Notes: a model not told the origin generated them from the sequence alone. Shown: positions 36,204-44,535, counted from the stretch's first letter. The stretch: DNA of 64,000 bases from Streptomyces sp. ISL-43 (GCF_018614195.1 NZ_JAGGOT010000001.1:1-64000), one strand, 5' to 3'. A program made the numbers and translations.

Positions 36204-38027
36204 ATGTGCCGTATCTACGGATCCTTCAATGCCGGTACGAGCGATCAGGAGCTGCGCACCGTCGCCGCACTGCTGCGCCACGGCGGCCCCGATGCCCAGA
36301 CCTACACCGGCCGCAGCGACTGGGCCCTCGGCAACAACCGGCTCTCGATCATGGACCCCGAGGGCGGCGAGCAGCCGTACCGGCTGGGCGCGATCACGGT
36401 CGTCTTCAACGGCGAGCTGTACAACCACCGCGAGCTGGCCGCCCGTCTGGAGGCCCGCGGCCACCTCGTCCCGGACCGCTGCGACGGCTCCGTGCTGCCC
36501 GCCCTGTACCTCGAGTACGGCGAGCGCTTCGCCGAGCAGCTCGACGGCATGTACTCCGTCGCCGTGATGGACCTGCGCGAGGAGCCGAAGCTCGTCGTCG
36601 CCACCGACGGCTCGGGCATGAAGCCGCTCTACTACGCCTGGGACGAGCGGGGCGGCAAGTTCCGCTTCGCCTCGGAGATCCCCGCGCTTCTCGGCTTCGC
36701 CGACGTCACCGCCGAGGAGGACGAGTACGGGCTCGACGCCTACCTCGTCTCCAAGACCCCCTTCGGCGACCGGACGATGTTCCGCGGAATCCGGGTCCTG
36801 CCGCCCGCCGCCACCGCCGTCGTCGGCCGGCGCGGCGGTCTGCGGATCACCACCCGCCCGCTCGGCCACACCGAGGCCGCCGCGGACGCCTCGCGCAGCC
36901 TGCACCAGGCCGGCGAGGAGCTGCGCGAGCTGCTGGCGAAGGAGGTGTCGCGGCTGCTGATCGCCGACGCGCCGGTCGCCGCCATCACCTCCGGCGGTCT
37001 CGACTCCAGCCTGGTCACGGTGCTCGCGGCCCGCTCCGCGGCCGAACTGCACACCTTCAACATCGCCTACACCGGCAACTGGCCCTCCGACGAACGGGCC
37101 TTCGCGGCCGAGGTCGCGGGCCGGGCCGGCACCGTCCACCACCAGGTGGAGGTCGACCCCGCCACCTTCCCCGACCTGCTCGCCGACGTGGTGTGGCACC
37201 TGGGGCAGCCGAACGCCGACCCGATCACGCTGTCCACCTTCTCGCTGTTCCGCGCCGTCCGCGACGCGGGCTTCAAGGTGGCGCTCACCGGCGACGCGGC
37301 CGACGAACTCTTCGGCGGCTACTCCCGCATGACGCAGGCCATGGCCGCCCCCGGCGGACTCGGCTGGGTCCAGGACTACCTCGACCACCTCTCCGCGGTC
37401 CCGCGCGCCCTGCGCGAGCGCCTCTACACGGACGACTACACGGCGGCCGTACGGGCCCACGGCCCGGCCCTGCCGGCCGGCCTCACCGAGACCCTGGAGG
37501 ACGGCGCGGGCACCCGGATGCGCCGGATCTGCGCCATCGAGCAGGAGTACCGGCTCCCCTCCTACCACCTGCGCCGCGTGGACCACCTGTCCATGGCCAG
37601 CTCGGTCGAGGCCCGGCTGCCCTTCTGCCAGCCGGAGGTGGTGCGCTTCGCCACCACCCTCACCGACACCCAGAAGATCGACTCCACCGGAGTCAAGCGC
37701 GCCCTGTACGCCGCCGCCCGCGGGCTGGTCCCGGACAGCGTCCTCAACCGCCCCAAGCAGCCCTTCACCCTGCCCATCACCGCCATGCTCCGCCCCGGGC
37801 AGGCCCTGTGGGACGTGGCCCGCGACGCGCTGTCCGAGTCCGCGCTGCGCGCCGACGGCCGGATCCGCCCGGAGGTCGTCACCGGCCTCTTCGAGGAGCA
37901 GGCCGGCCGCCCCTCCGACGGCGCCTCCCTCGCCCTGTGGGCGCTGATGTCCCACCAGCTGTGGCGCACCCAGTTCTTCGGACCGGACGCCCCGCGCCCG
38001 GCCGCGGCCCTGCGGGAGGCGCTGTGA
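36204..38027 (+). CDS. Asparagine synthetase (glutamine-hydrolysing) family amidotransferase
   Basis: This 607-residue AsnB-type protein starts MCRIYGSF, so Cys2, the glutaminase nucleophile, is present. Further glutaminase motifs are NNRLSIMDPEGGEQPY and FNGELYNHRELAARL. The synthetase half has the ATP loop ITSGGLDSSLVTVLA and TGDAADELFGGYSRM. Unlike beta-lactam synthetases, which lack the Cys, it should use glutamine to amidate an activated carboxylate. Its 5-base spacing from the bicupin gene and its operon context point to a pathway intermediate rather than bulk asparagine synthesis. Confidence 0.88.
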   Translation: MCRIYGSFNAGTSDQELRTVAALLRHGGPDAQTYTGRSDWALGNNRLSIMDPEGGEQPYRLGAITVVFNGELYNHRELAARLEARGHLVPDRCDGSVLPALYLEYGERFAEQLDGMYSVAVMDLREEPKLVVATDGSGMKPLYYAWDERGGKFRFASEIPALLGFADVTAEEDEYGLDAYLVSKTPFGDRTMFRGIRVLPPAATAVVGRRGGLRITTRPLGHTEAAADASRSLHQAGEELRELLAKEVSRLLIADAPVAAITSGGLDSSLVTVLAARSAAELHTFNIAYTGNWPSDERAFAAEVAGRAGTVHHQVEVDPATFPDLLADVVWHLGQPNADPITLSTFSLFRAVRDAGFKVALTGDAADELFGGYSRMTQAMAAPGGLGWVQDYLDHLSAVPRALRERLYTDDYTAAVRAHGPALPAGLTETLEDGAGTRMRRICAIEQEYRLPSYHLRRVDHLSMASSVEARLPFCQPEVVRFATTLTDTQKIDSTGVKRALYAAARGLVPDSVLNRPKQPFTLPITAMLRPGQALWDVARDALSESALRADGRIRPEVVTGLFEEQAGRPSDGASLALWALMSHQLWRTQFFGPDAPRPAAALREAL

Positions 38028-39133
38028 GCGGCTACTTCGCCAACGCGCACGGCGCGCCCTGCCCCACCCTGGTCCTGGACGGCCGGGGACTGCCCGAAGA
38101 CACCGAGGAGCTGCTGGAGCGGCTGGCCTCGATCCGCGCCGACCTGAGCGCGGAGGGCGCCGGGCACGTGCTGAAGAACGCGATCGTCCGGCCGTCCCCG
38201 CACCCGCTCTTCGACCTCGACTACCGCTTCGTACAGTCGCTGCCGCGCTCCACCTCCGCCTTCGACCTGCGCGGGTCCTGCGGCCACTCGATCCTGGCGT
38301 CCGTCGAGGCGGCCGCCCGGTCGGGGATGATCCCGCCGCTGGTCCCCGGGGCCCGGATACGGGTGAACGTCCTCAACAACGGCGACAACGTGGTGTGCGA
38401 GGTCGAGGAGGCCGCCGACGGCGGCACCCGCTTCACCGCCCACTTCCTGTGCACTCCCACCAAGCCGGTCCACGAGCTGCTGATCACGGGCGACCCCGTC
38501 ACCGAGGTCTCCGTCGACCGTACGGTCATCCCCGTCTCGCTGGTCTCGATGGGCAATCCGTACGTCTTCGTACCGGCCGGGCACCTGGGCGTGGCCACCC
38601 GCGAGGAGCTGTTCGCCGCCGGCGACGAGCTCTTCGAGCAGTTCGGCCGGATCCGGCTCGCGGTCTGCGAGCAGCAGGGCTGGGACGCGTCCGGGGCCTT
38701 CCCGAAGATCGCGGCGGTACTGCCGGAGCCGGGCGGCGCGCTGGCGGTCCGCGCGGTGTCGGTGCCCTCCTGGCACCCGACCCTCGCGCTGACCGGCGCC
38801 ATCTGCCTGGGCACCGCCGTCGGGATCGAGGGGACCGTCCCCTGGTCGCTGGCCCGCGGGGCCGGGCACCGGGACGGGCTGGTCCGGCTCGTCACCCCGG
38901 GCGGCGAACTGCAGGTCTCGGCCTCGTCCGTGCTGACGGACACCGGTCCGCGCCTCGCCTGGGTCTCCGTGGCGGGCAAGCGGGTCGACTACCAGGGCTG
39001 GGCGGGCCTGCCCGCCGACCACTTCAGCTACCCGCCGGCGTCCGCCGCGCAATCCCCGTCGAAGTCCCCGTCCGCATCCGTGGTCGCGTCCGCGTCCGCC
39101 AAGGAGCTCGCATGTCTGTCACTGTCAGTCTGA
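38024..39133 (+). CDS. PrpF/DapF-fold isomerase
   Basis: This protein of about 369 residues resembles PrpF (2-methylaconitate cis-trans isomerase). Seen are NAIVRPSPHPLFDLDYRFVQ, the Cys motif DLRGSCGHSILASVEAAARSGMI, VRVNVLNNGDNVVCEVEE and a second Cys in LTGAICLGTAVGIEGTVP. The two half-sites match the paired-domain diaminopimelate epimerase fold. It could isomerise an unsaturated di- or tricarboxylate or racemise an amino acid, as DcsC does in cycloserine synthesis. The GTG start overlaps AsnB (GTGA). The last 22 bases overlap the next gene. Confidence 0.72.
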   Translation: MSGYFANAHGAPCPTLVLDGRGLPEDTEELLERLASIRADLSAEGAGHVLKNAIVRPSPHPLFDLDYRFVQSLPRSTSAFDLRGSCGHSILASVEAAARSGMIPPLVPGARIRVNVLNNGDNVVCEVEEAADGGTRFTAHFLCTPTKPVHELLITGDPVTEVSVDRTVIPVSLVSMGNPYVFVPAGHLGVATREELFAAGDELFEQFGRIRLAVCEQQGWDASGAFPKIAAVLPEPGGALAVRAVSVPSWHPTLALTGAICLGTAVGIEGTVPWSLARGAGHRDGLVRLVTPGGELQVSASSVLTDTGPRLAWVSVAGKRVDYQGWAGLPADHFSYPPASAAQSPSKSPSASVVASASAKELACLSLSV

Positions 39134-40269
39134 ACACCATGGGCGCGGACGTGCTGTTCACCCTCACCGCGCTCGACCCCGAGGTGCGCGACGCGCTGGA
39201 GCGGTGCGCCGTGGCCGCGGACCGTACGGGCGAACCCGACCGGGACGCCGTCGCCGTACTGCGCGAGAGCCGGCTGCTGGGCCTCGCGGTCCCGCGGGAG
39301 TTCGGCGGCGCGGGCGCCGGCCCGGTCGACCTGAACCGCTGCGTCGAGCAGGTGGCCGCCGTCAACGGCTCCGCCTCGATCATGCTCTTCCAGCACTTCG
39401 CGGTCAGCAGCCGGATCGTCGAGCAGGGGACGGCGGCGCAGCACCGCGAGCTGCTGCCCAAGCTGGCCTCCGGCGAGTGGCTCGCGGCTTCCGCGTGGAG
39501 CGAGACGGGCGCGGGCGCCAACAAGAAGAACCTGGCCACGCGCGGCCGCCGGACCGGCACGGGCGACTGGGTCCTGGACGGCGCGAAGGCCTTCACGACC
39601 AGCGCCGGGCTCGCCGACGTCTACCTGGTACTCGCCCAGACCGGCACCGACGCGCCCGCGGCCGGCGACGACACCGGCTACGGCGCCGCCGGGCAGACCT
39701 TCTTCCTGGTCCGCGGGGACAACCCGGGACTCATCCCGGACACCTCGATGCGGCTGGCGGGCATGCGCGGCTCCGCGACCGGCTTCGTCGACCTGCGGGA
39801 CTGCCGTCTCACCGACGCGGACCGGCTCGGCGCCGAGGGCGTGGCGGCCTCCGTCATCGCCCGGGTCCGCGAGAGCGGCGCCACGCTCGGCGCGGTCGCG
39901 GTGGGCCTGGCCCAGGCCGCCCTGGACTCCGTCCACGAGCACGCGCACAAGCGCGGCCTGTACGTCCACCAGTCCGTGCGCTACCGGCTGGTCGACCTCA
40001 CCACCCAGGTCGAGGCGGCCCGCGCGGTGGTGGAGCGGGCGGGCCGCCGGGACGCGGCCGATCCCGGCATGGCCACGCTGCACTCCAAGCTCTTCGCCTC
40101 CGCGGCGGCCGACCGGGTCGTCTCCGAGGTGGAGCAGATCCTCAGCTCGGCCGGCTACGTCGAAGGCCACCCGATCAACCGGTACGGCCGTGACGCCCGT
40201 GCCGTCGCCCTCATGGGCCCGACCAACGACCTCTGCAGGGAACTGGTGAGCATCTCGTGGAACCGCTGA
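39112..40269 (+). CDS. Acyl-CoA dehydrogenase-fold flavoenzyme, probable monooxygenase
   Basis: This 385-residue protein has the ACAD fold: LAVPREFGGAGAGPVDLNRCVEQ, SAWSETGAGANKKNLATRG, WVLDGAKAFTTSAGLADVYLV, then MRLAGMRGSATGFVDLRDCRL. Near the C-terminus, where dehydrogenases have Y-E-G-T-N-E-I-Q-R with the catalytic Glu, this protein reads MGPTNDLCR, so that Glu is replaced by Gly. ACAD-fold proteins without this base often work as flavin-dependent hydroxylases or N-oxygenases with reduced flavin from a partner. A flavin reductase is encoded two genes downstream. AAGGAG lies 5 bases before the ATG at 39112. Confidence 0.8.
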   Translation: MSVTVSLNTMGADVLFTLTALDPEVRDALERCAVAADRTGEPDRDAVAVLRESRLLGLAVPREFGGAGAGPVDLNRCVEQVAAVNGSASIMLFQHFAVSSRIVEQGTAAQHRELLPKLASGEWLAASAWSETGAGANKKNLATRGRRTGTGDWVLDGAKAFTTSAGLADVYLVLAQTGTDAPAAGDDTGYGAAGQTFFLVRGDNPGLIPDTSMRLAGMRGSATGFVDLRDCRLTDADRLGAEGVAASVIARVRESGATLGAVAVGLAQAALDSVHEHAHKRGLYVHQSVRYRLVDLTTQVEAARAVVERAGRRDAADPGMATLHSKLFASAAADRVVSEVEQILSSAGYVEGHPINRYGRDARAVALMGPTNDLCRELVSISWNR

Positions 40270-41696
40270 ACCCCGCCGGCCGGCTGAGCGGCCGTACCGC
40301 CACCGCCGACCTCGTCGTCGAAGGCGGCCGCCTGGTCACCCCCGAGGGCGTCCGTGACGGCTCCGTCGTCATCCGCAACGGCCACATCGACGCCCTGCTC
40401 GGCCCGGACGAGGAACTGCCCGAGGGCCCCCGGGTCGACGCGGGAGGACGCTACGTCCTGCCCGGCCTCATCGACAGCCACGTCCACTTCCGCACGCCGG
40501 GCCTGGAGTACAAGGAGGACTGGGCGCACGCGGGCCGGGCTGCCATCGCGGGCGGTGTCACCACCGTCGTCGACATGCCCAACACCCGTCCGCCGTCCCT
40601 GAACGAGGCGGACCTGCTCGCCAAGGCCGCGCTCATCGAGGGCCGTTCGTGGGTGGACTACCGCTTCCACATCGGCGCCGACCCCGAGCACCCGGAAGCA
40701 CTGGCCACCCTCGACCCCCAAGTCGCCACCTCCGCGAAGGTGTTCATGGCCGGGCACCACACCGCCCCGGTGGTCTTCCGCGACTGGCGGGCCCTGGAGG
40801 CCGCCTTCGAGGCCGCCGCGCAGGGCAACGTACAGCTCGTTCTGCATGCCGAGGACCAGCACATCTTCGACCTGCTCGACACCTGGCGGGGCGATCCGGG
40901 CTCGTACGACGAGTACGAGCCGCACCGCCCGCGCTCGGGCGCCATCGTCGCCTGCGCCAAGGTGATCCAGCTGGTCCGCACCTACGGCACCCGCGCCCAC
41001 GTCCTGCACGCCTCCACGGCCGAGGAGGCGGACATGCTGGTCGCCGCCGCCCAGGAGGGGCTGCCGCTGACCTTCGAAGTCACCGGCCACCACCTGTCGT
41101 TCACCGACGCCGACACCTGCCGGCGCGGTCCGCGCACCCGCCTCTCGCCCGCCATCCGGGGCCTGAGCGACCAGGACCGGCTGTGGCACGCGGCACTGAC
41201 CGGTGAGGCCGCGAGCCTCGGCAGCGACCACGCGCCGCACACCATCGAGGAGAAGAACAAGGTCCCGGCCGACGCACCGCCCGGCCTGCCCGGGGTGCAG
41301 GAGCTCGCCATCGCGTCCTGGACCGGGATGATGTCGCGCCGCGTCGCCCCCGACGAGGCGGCCTCGCACCTGGCGCGCCTGATGGGCTCCGGCCCCGCCG
41401 ACCTGTTCCGGCTGCCCGGCAAGGGCCGCCTGGTGCCGGGCGCCGACGCCGACCTCGCGATCCTCGACCCGACGGAGCGCTGGCAGCCCACCCGGGACGA
41501 CATCCAGGCCAAGTGCGGCTGGTCCGCGTACGAGGGCTGGCTGTTCCGGGGCCGCTTCACCGACGTGGTCAAGGGCGGCGAGCACGTCTGGAACGCCCGC
41601 AAGGGCTTCACCGGCACCCCCGCCGGCCGCTGGCTCGCGCCTTCGCCGGCCGTGCTGCCCGCCCCGGCCCAGAGCGACCGGGAGGCCGACCGATGA
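40257..41696 (+). CDS. Dihydroorotase/allantoinase-type amidohydrolase
   Basis: This 479-residue cyclic amidohydrolase keeps the full binuclear metal set: HVHFRTPGLEYKED (H-x-H), SAKVFMAGHH (Lys for carboxylation), VLHAEDQ and VLHASTAEEAD (His ligands), and LGSDHAPHTIEEKN (Asp). These enzymes open or close hydantoin, dihydropyrimidine or dihydroorotate rings. In this operon ring closure or opening of a ureido amino acid is plausible. The GTG start overlaps the ACAD-like gene by 13 bases. It is not expected to be the housekeeping pyrC, which usually sits in the pyr operon. Confidence 0.85.
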   Translation: MEPLNPAGRLSGRTATADLVVEGGRLVTPEGVRDGSVVIRNGHIDALLGPDEELPEGPRVDAGGRYVLPGLIDSHVHFRTPGLEYKEDWAHAGRAAIAGGVTTVVDMPNTRPPSLNEADLLAKAALIEGRSWVDYRFHIGADPEHPEALATLDPQVATSAKVFMAGHHTAPVVFRDWRALEAAFEAAAQGNVQLVLHAEDQHIFDLLDTWRGDPGSYDEYEPHRPRSGAIVACAKVIQLVRTYGTRAHVLHASTAEEADMLVAAAQEGLPLTFEVTGHHLSFTDADTCRRGPRTRLSPAIRGLSDQDRLWHAALTGEAASLGSDHAPHTIEEKNKVPADAPPGLPGVQELAIASWTGMMSRRVAPDEAASHLARLMGSGPADLFRLPGKGRLVPGADADLAILDPTERWQPTRDDIQAKCGWSAYEGWLFRGRFTDVVKGGEHVWNARKGFTGTPAGRWLAPSPAVLPAPAQSDREADR

Positions 41697-42223
41697 GCGC
41701 CGCCGTACTGGAGCGCGCCGGTGTCCGCGCGGAGGAGTTCCGCGCGGCCATGGCCGCCCTCGCCGCCCCCGTGACCGTCGTGACCTGCTACGACGGGTAC
41801 GGAACCGCGCGCGGGCTGACCGCGAGCGCCGTCTCCTCACTCTCCCTGGACCCCCCGCTGTTCCTGGTCTGCCTGGACAAGGGGTCCTCCAGCCACGACG
41901 CGCTGGCCGGTGCCGACGCGTTCTGCGTGAACCTGCTGGGCCCCGGCGACGAGGCCCTGGCCATGAAGTTCGCGGGCCGCCCGGACCGGCGCTTCGACGG
42001 GGTCCCGCTGGCCGACTCCGTACGCGCCCCGGAACTGGCGGACGCCGCCCTGCGCCTGGTGTGCGAGCACCACGAAGCCGTCGACGCCGGCGACCACACC
42101 ATCCTGATCGGCCGGGTCACCGCGGTCGAGGGCGACGGGCTCGGCCTGACCCCGGCCGGCGGCCTGGTGTGGCACCAGCGCGGCTTCGCCCACGCCCGCC
42201 CGGTCCCGCGCCCGGCGGACTGA
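41693..42223 (+). CDS. Flavin reductase (HpaC/two-component monooxygenase type)
   Basis: This 176-residue protein shows FRAAMAALAAPVTVVTCYD, GLTASAVSSLSLDPPLFLVCLDKGSSSHDAL, FCVNLLGPGDEALAMKFAG and HTILIGRVTAVE, the standard order for flavin reductases that supply FMNH2 or FADH2. The partner is most likely the ACAD-fold enzyme encoded upstream in the same operon. The start overlaps the amidohydrolase stop (ATGA). Confidence 0.87.
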   Translation: MSAAVLERAGVRAEEFRAAMAALAAPVTVVTCYDGYGTARGLTASAVSSLSLDPPLFLVCLDKGSSSHDALAGADAFCVNLLGPGDEALAMKFAGRPDRRFDGVPLADSVRAPELADAALRLVCEHHEAVDAGDHTILIGRVTAVEGDGLGLTPAGGLVWHQRGFAHARPVPRPAD

Positions 42224-42226
42224 GCC

Positions 42227-42733
42227 GTGCCGGCCACCGCCACCGCGACCCCGGCCACCGTCTGGGCGACCCGCCCGGCGGGTCTGTTCCGCCTCGCCGA
42301 CCTGCTGGCACAGGCCGTGGAGGAACACACCCGCCCGGTGTGCCGCCGGTACGGACTCGGCCGTACGGGGCTGCGCGTGCTGACCGAGCTGCGCTACGCG
42401 GGCGACCCGTACACGCTGGCCCCCAGCGAGCTCTCCCGGGCCCTGGGGATCACCTCGGGGGCGCTGACCGGCTGCCTGGACCGGCTGGAGGAGGCGGCGC
42501 TCGTGACCCGGCTCCCGGTCCCGGGCGACCGCCGCCGCCTCGCGGTCCGGCTCACCCCGGAGGGCGTCCGTACCGCCGGCCTGGTCCTGGCCGACCTGGA
42601 CCGCGTCCAACGCGAGGCCCTGTCCCTGTCCGACCCGGACACGGACCTCCTCATCGCCCTGCTGGACACCCTGACGGCCGCCCTGCCGAACACCGGCGCA
42701 CCCGGCTGCCCCACGTTCCGCACGTGGGCCTGA
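42227..42733 (+). CDS. MarR-family regulator at the cluster end
   Basis: This 168-residue winged-helix protein shows YTLAPSELSRALGITSGALTGCLDRLEEAALVTRLPVPGDRRRLAVRLTPEGV, the MarR HTH and wing. The GTG at 42227 begins 3 bases after the flavin reductase stop, so it is the last gene of the second operon. It may sense the product or a precursor and adjust the exporter or operon. Its 3' end lies directly beside sequences of the tRNA-Lys attachment array. Confidence 0.85.
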   Translation: MPATATATPATVWATRPAGLFRLADLLAQAVEEHTRPVCRRYGLGRTGLRVLTELRYAGDPYTLAPSELSRALGITSGALTGCLDRLEEAALVTRLPVPGDRRRLAVRLTPEGVRTAGLVLADLDRVQREALSLSDPDTDLLIALLDTLTAALPNTGAPGCPTFRTWA

Positions 42734-42767
42734 CGGGCCGTCCGCTCACACGCCGACCCGCAAACGA

Positions 42768-42807
42768 CTGAGCGCCCCCTCCGGCCGAAACCGGAAGGGG
42801 CGCTCAG
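42768..42807. terminator. Hairpin, tRNA-Lys-type terminator copy A
   Basis: The 17-base arms 42768-42784 and 42791-42807 pair with one mismatch. Related hairpins occur at 57977-58010 and 59745-59784, each ahead of a tRNA-Lys 3' segment. It can also end the biosynthetic operon. Confidence 0.7.
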
Positions 42808-42810
42808 TAG

Positions 42811-42890
42811 CAGGTCAGAGGGGTTAACCCCCCGCCTGTGAGCAGTAGGCCATGTCGGACTCGAACCGACAACCAACGGATCAAGAGTCC
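42811..42890 (-). other. Attachment-site remnant A (tRNA-Lys 3' segment)
   Basis: The block begins CAGGTCAGAGGGGTTAA (42811-42827), and the last 45 bases (42846-42890) match the 3' part of tRNA-Lys from the discriminator to the anticodon stem. The same layout and spacing (34-35 bases) recur at 58017 and 59788. Read on the minus strand, the anticodon loop is CTCTTGA (CTT), whereas the intact gene has TTT. No D arm or 5' acceptor follows, so it is not a functional tRNA. Confidence 0.75.
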
Positions 42891-43018
42891 CGGCAAGATC
42901 ACGGCAGGCCGTCCCGCACGGTCCGGCGAGGGTCCGGAAATACCTGGTCAGAGCTGCACCGTGTCGCTTGATCCGCTCCAGAACAGCGCGTGCCAGCACA
43001 TCCGCTCACGCATTCGCC
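42891..43018. repeat. Arm region of att A, repeated at 44402-44535
   Basis: After the tRNA segment both copies continue CCGGCAAGATCA and share long blocks, including CAGAG(AG)CTGCACCGTGTCG and TCCGCTCACGCAT. This is an imperfect direct repeat of about 130 bases, probably one end of related integrative elements. Confidence 0.6.
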
Positions 43019-43318
43019 CGTGCTGACCTGGGCTCTCGTAGCAGCGGCGCTGGAGATCCGCGCAGGAGCATGACCAGGTGCAGGCGACGAGGGCGGTGTG
43101 CTGGAGGGGCGGCTCACACGGTGGCTCAGCCTATTGGGTGAATGCGAACCCAGACAGTTTGGAGGGCGAAGGCGCTGAAGTCGGCCGCTGGCTAGTCGCC
43201 GACGCGGGTTGCCCGCTCGCGGAACTCCTGGGCTTCCGGGAACACCGCATTACTGCCGCAAGCGGACCCGCATGTTTTGCAGGGCGGCCTGGACCTTCAC
43301 CGAGCGGAGGCCGTCGGC

Positions 43319-43504
43319 TCAGTCGAGGAACTTCCGCCAGGTGTCGGCCAGGTCCGCCAGGGGCAGCAGCAGGAACTCGCGCAGCGCCCCGGCCGCCGAG
43401 TCCCGTGTGGCCCACGCGGCGTGGTCGGCTGCCGTGACGGGCGCCGGGTCCGGTAGGTGCCGGGCCGCGCCCAGCAGTCCAACACGCCCCGTGTCCCTGT
43501 TCAT
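43319..43504 (-). CDS. Short unrecognised ORF or gene remnant
   Basis: A 61-codon frame (ending AAGALREFLLLPLADLADTWRKFLD) has Streptomyces-like composition but no clear ribosome site and no recognised family. It may be the C-terminal end of a decayed gene. The surrounding 43.02-43.61 kb holds no other supported gene. Confidence 0.25.
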   Translation of the reverse strand: MNRDTGRVGLLGAARHLPDPAPVTAADHAAWATRDSAAGALREFLLLPLADLADTWRKFLD

Positions 43505-43611
43505 GCTGTGGTTGGCGTCAAGGGCAATCAGGGGCCCGTGCCGGGTCCCGGATCATCGCAGCAGCAACCCGGCATAGAGGGCCGTGCTCCAGGCCCTCGC
43601 ACTGGCATAGA

Positions 43612-43983
43612 TCAAGGGATTTCGCTGACGAATGAAATCTTAGCCCACTCGATACCTTGGATAGCGAACGTCGAGCTGTCCTTATATGCAATCGCCTCAA
43701 AATGCCAGCCAGGGGCAAGCAGCTCACCAACGCTGGTGACCATCCACGTAGAGGCTACAGACCATCCGGCAATCATTAGGTGAGAGATGATGCCACCCAA
43801 AGGTTCTGGGGAAATTTTAACGCGGAACCTTACATCCCGCAGCCCTGGATCCTTCCAGTAAGTCTCTGATGATTCAAGACTCACTTCGATCGGGAATTGG
43901 TGGTGAATTCTATCTAGAAGTTTACCGAGAGCCCGTTCATTCGATACCCTAAGGAATGCCTGAAGATCTGCCGCACCATTCAT
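43612..43983 (-). CDS. AT-richer unknown gene, possibly an immunity-type protein
   Basis: This 123-residue protein of unknown function (MNGAADLQAFLRVSNERALGK...) is clearly less GC-rich than its neighbours, with many A/T third positions, which is unusual in Streptomyces and suggests recent transfer. The frame is intact, and GGGGAT precedes the ATG. It is a single globular alpha/beta-like domain without signal or membrane segments. Size, composition and position beside a transposase remnant resemble immunity proteins of polymorphic toxin systems, but no toxin is adjacent. Confidence 0.55.
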   Translation of the reverse strand: MNGAADLQAFLRVSNERALGKLLDRIHHQFPIEVSLESSETYWKDPGLRDVRFRVKISPEPLGGIISHLMIAGWSVASTWMVTSVGELLAPGWHFEAIAYKDSSTFAIQGIEWAKISFVSEIP

Positions 43984-44002
43984 TCCATCCCCCTCCCGGC
44001 CA

Positions 44003-44173
44003 CCCGAGTGCCAGATCCGCGACGGCGGGCGCGGGCAAGACTACTACCTCCGCAAAATCAGCGAGGGAAAGACGCCATCCGAAGCCCGCAGGGCCCTCAA
44101 ACGACGCCTGTCCAACGTGGTCTACCGGATCATGAAACGAGACCGGCGAACCCACCTCGCCCAAGCCGCTTGA
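44003..44173 (+). pseudogene. IS110-family transposase C-terminal remnant
   Basis: The frame ending at TGA 44171-44173 encodes GQDYYLRKISEGKTPSEARRALKRRLSNVVYRIM. This resembles the C-terminal end of IS110-type transposases (EGKT-x-EA-x-R-x-LKRR). The rest of the gene is missing; the unknown AT-richer gene abuts the truncation. Confidence 0.65.
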
Positions 44174-44356
44174 CACACAGAGGCGCTATGAAGTCACAAG
44201 CGCCCGTCCGGCCGCGTGCGTGGTGGCCCCGCCGACGAGCCGACAAATCCCAAACAGGACAGTCCAAGACGTCAGTCAGAGGGCGAGTCAGGCTCATCAA
44301 CAGAACCACCAGTCACATCATCACTGTCAGAGGATGTCTCCTCGACCCCGGAGCAG

Positions 44357-44535
44357 TAGGCCATGTCGGACTCGAACCGACAACCAACGGATCAAGAGTC
44401 CCGGCAAGATCATGCCGGGCCATCCCGCTCGGTCCACCGAGGTCCGGCGATGCCTGGTCAGAGAGCTGCACCGTGTCGTTTGATCCGCACCAGACCAGGC
44501 CGTGCCAGCACGTCCGCTCACGCATCGCTCACGCA
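44357..44535 (-). other. Attachment-site remnant B (tRNA-Lys 3' segment plus arm)
   Basis: Bases 44357-44401 are identical to remnant A over the tRNA 3' segment, including the CTT anticodon loop. The arm that follows (44402-44535) repeats the one at 42891-43018 and ends with CGCTCACGCA twice in tandem. The terminator hairpin seen at A, C and D is absent. Confidence 0.75.

Noticed and set aside
36204..38027. Beta-lactam synthetase
   Set aside because: Cys2 of the glutaminase domain is present and the SGGLDSS loop is standard, which fits a glutamine-dependent amidotransferase.
42811..42890. Functional tRNA-Lys(CTT) gene
   Set aside because: The 5' acceptor and D arm are missing.
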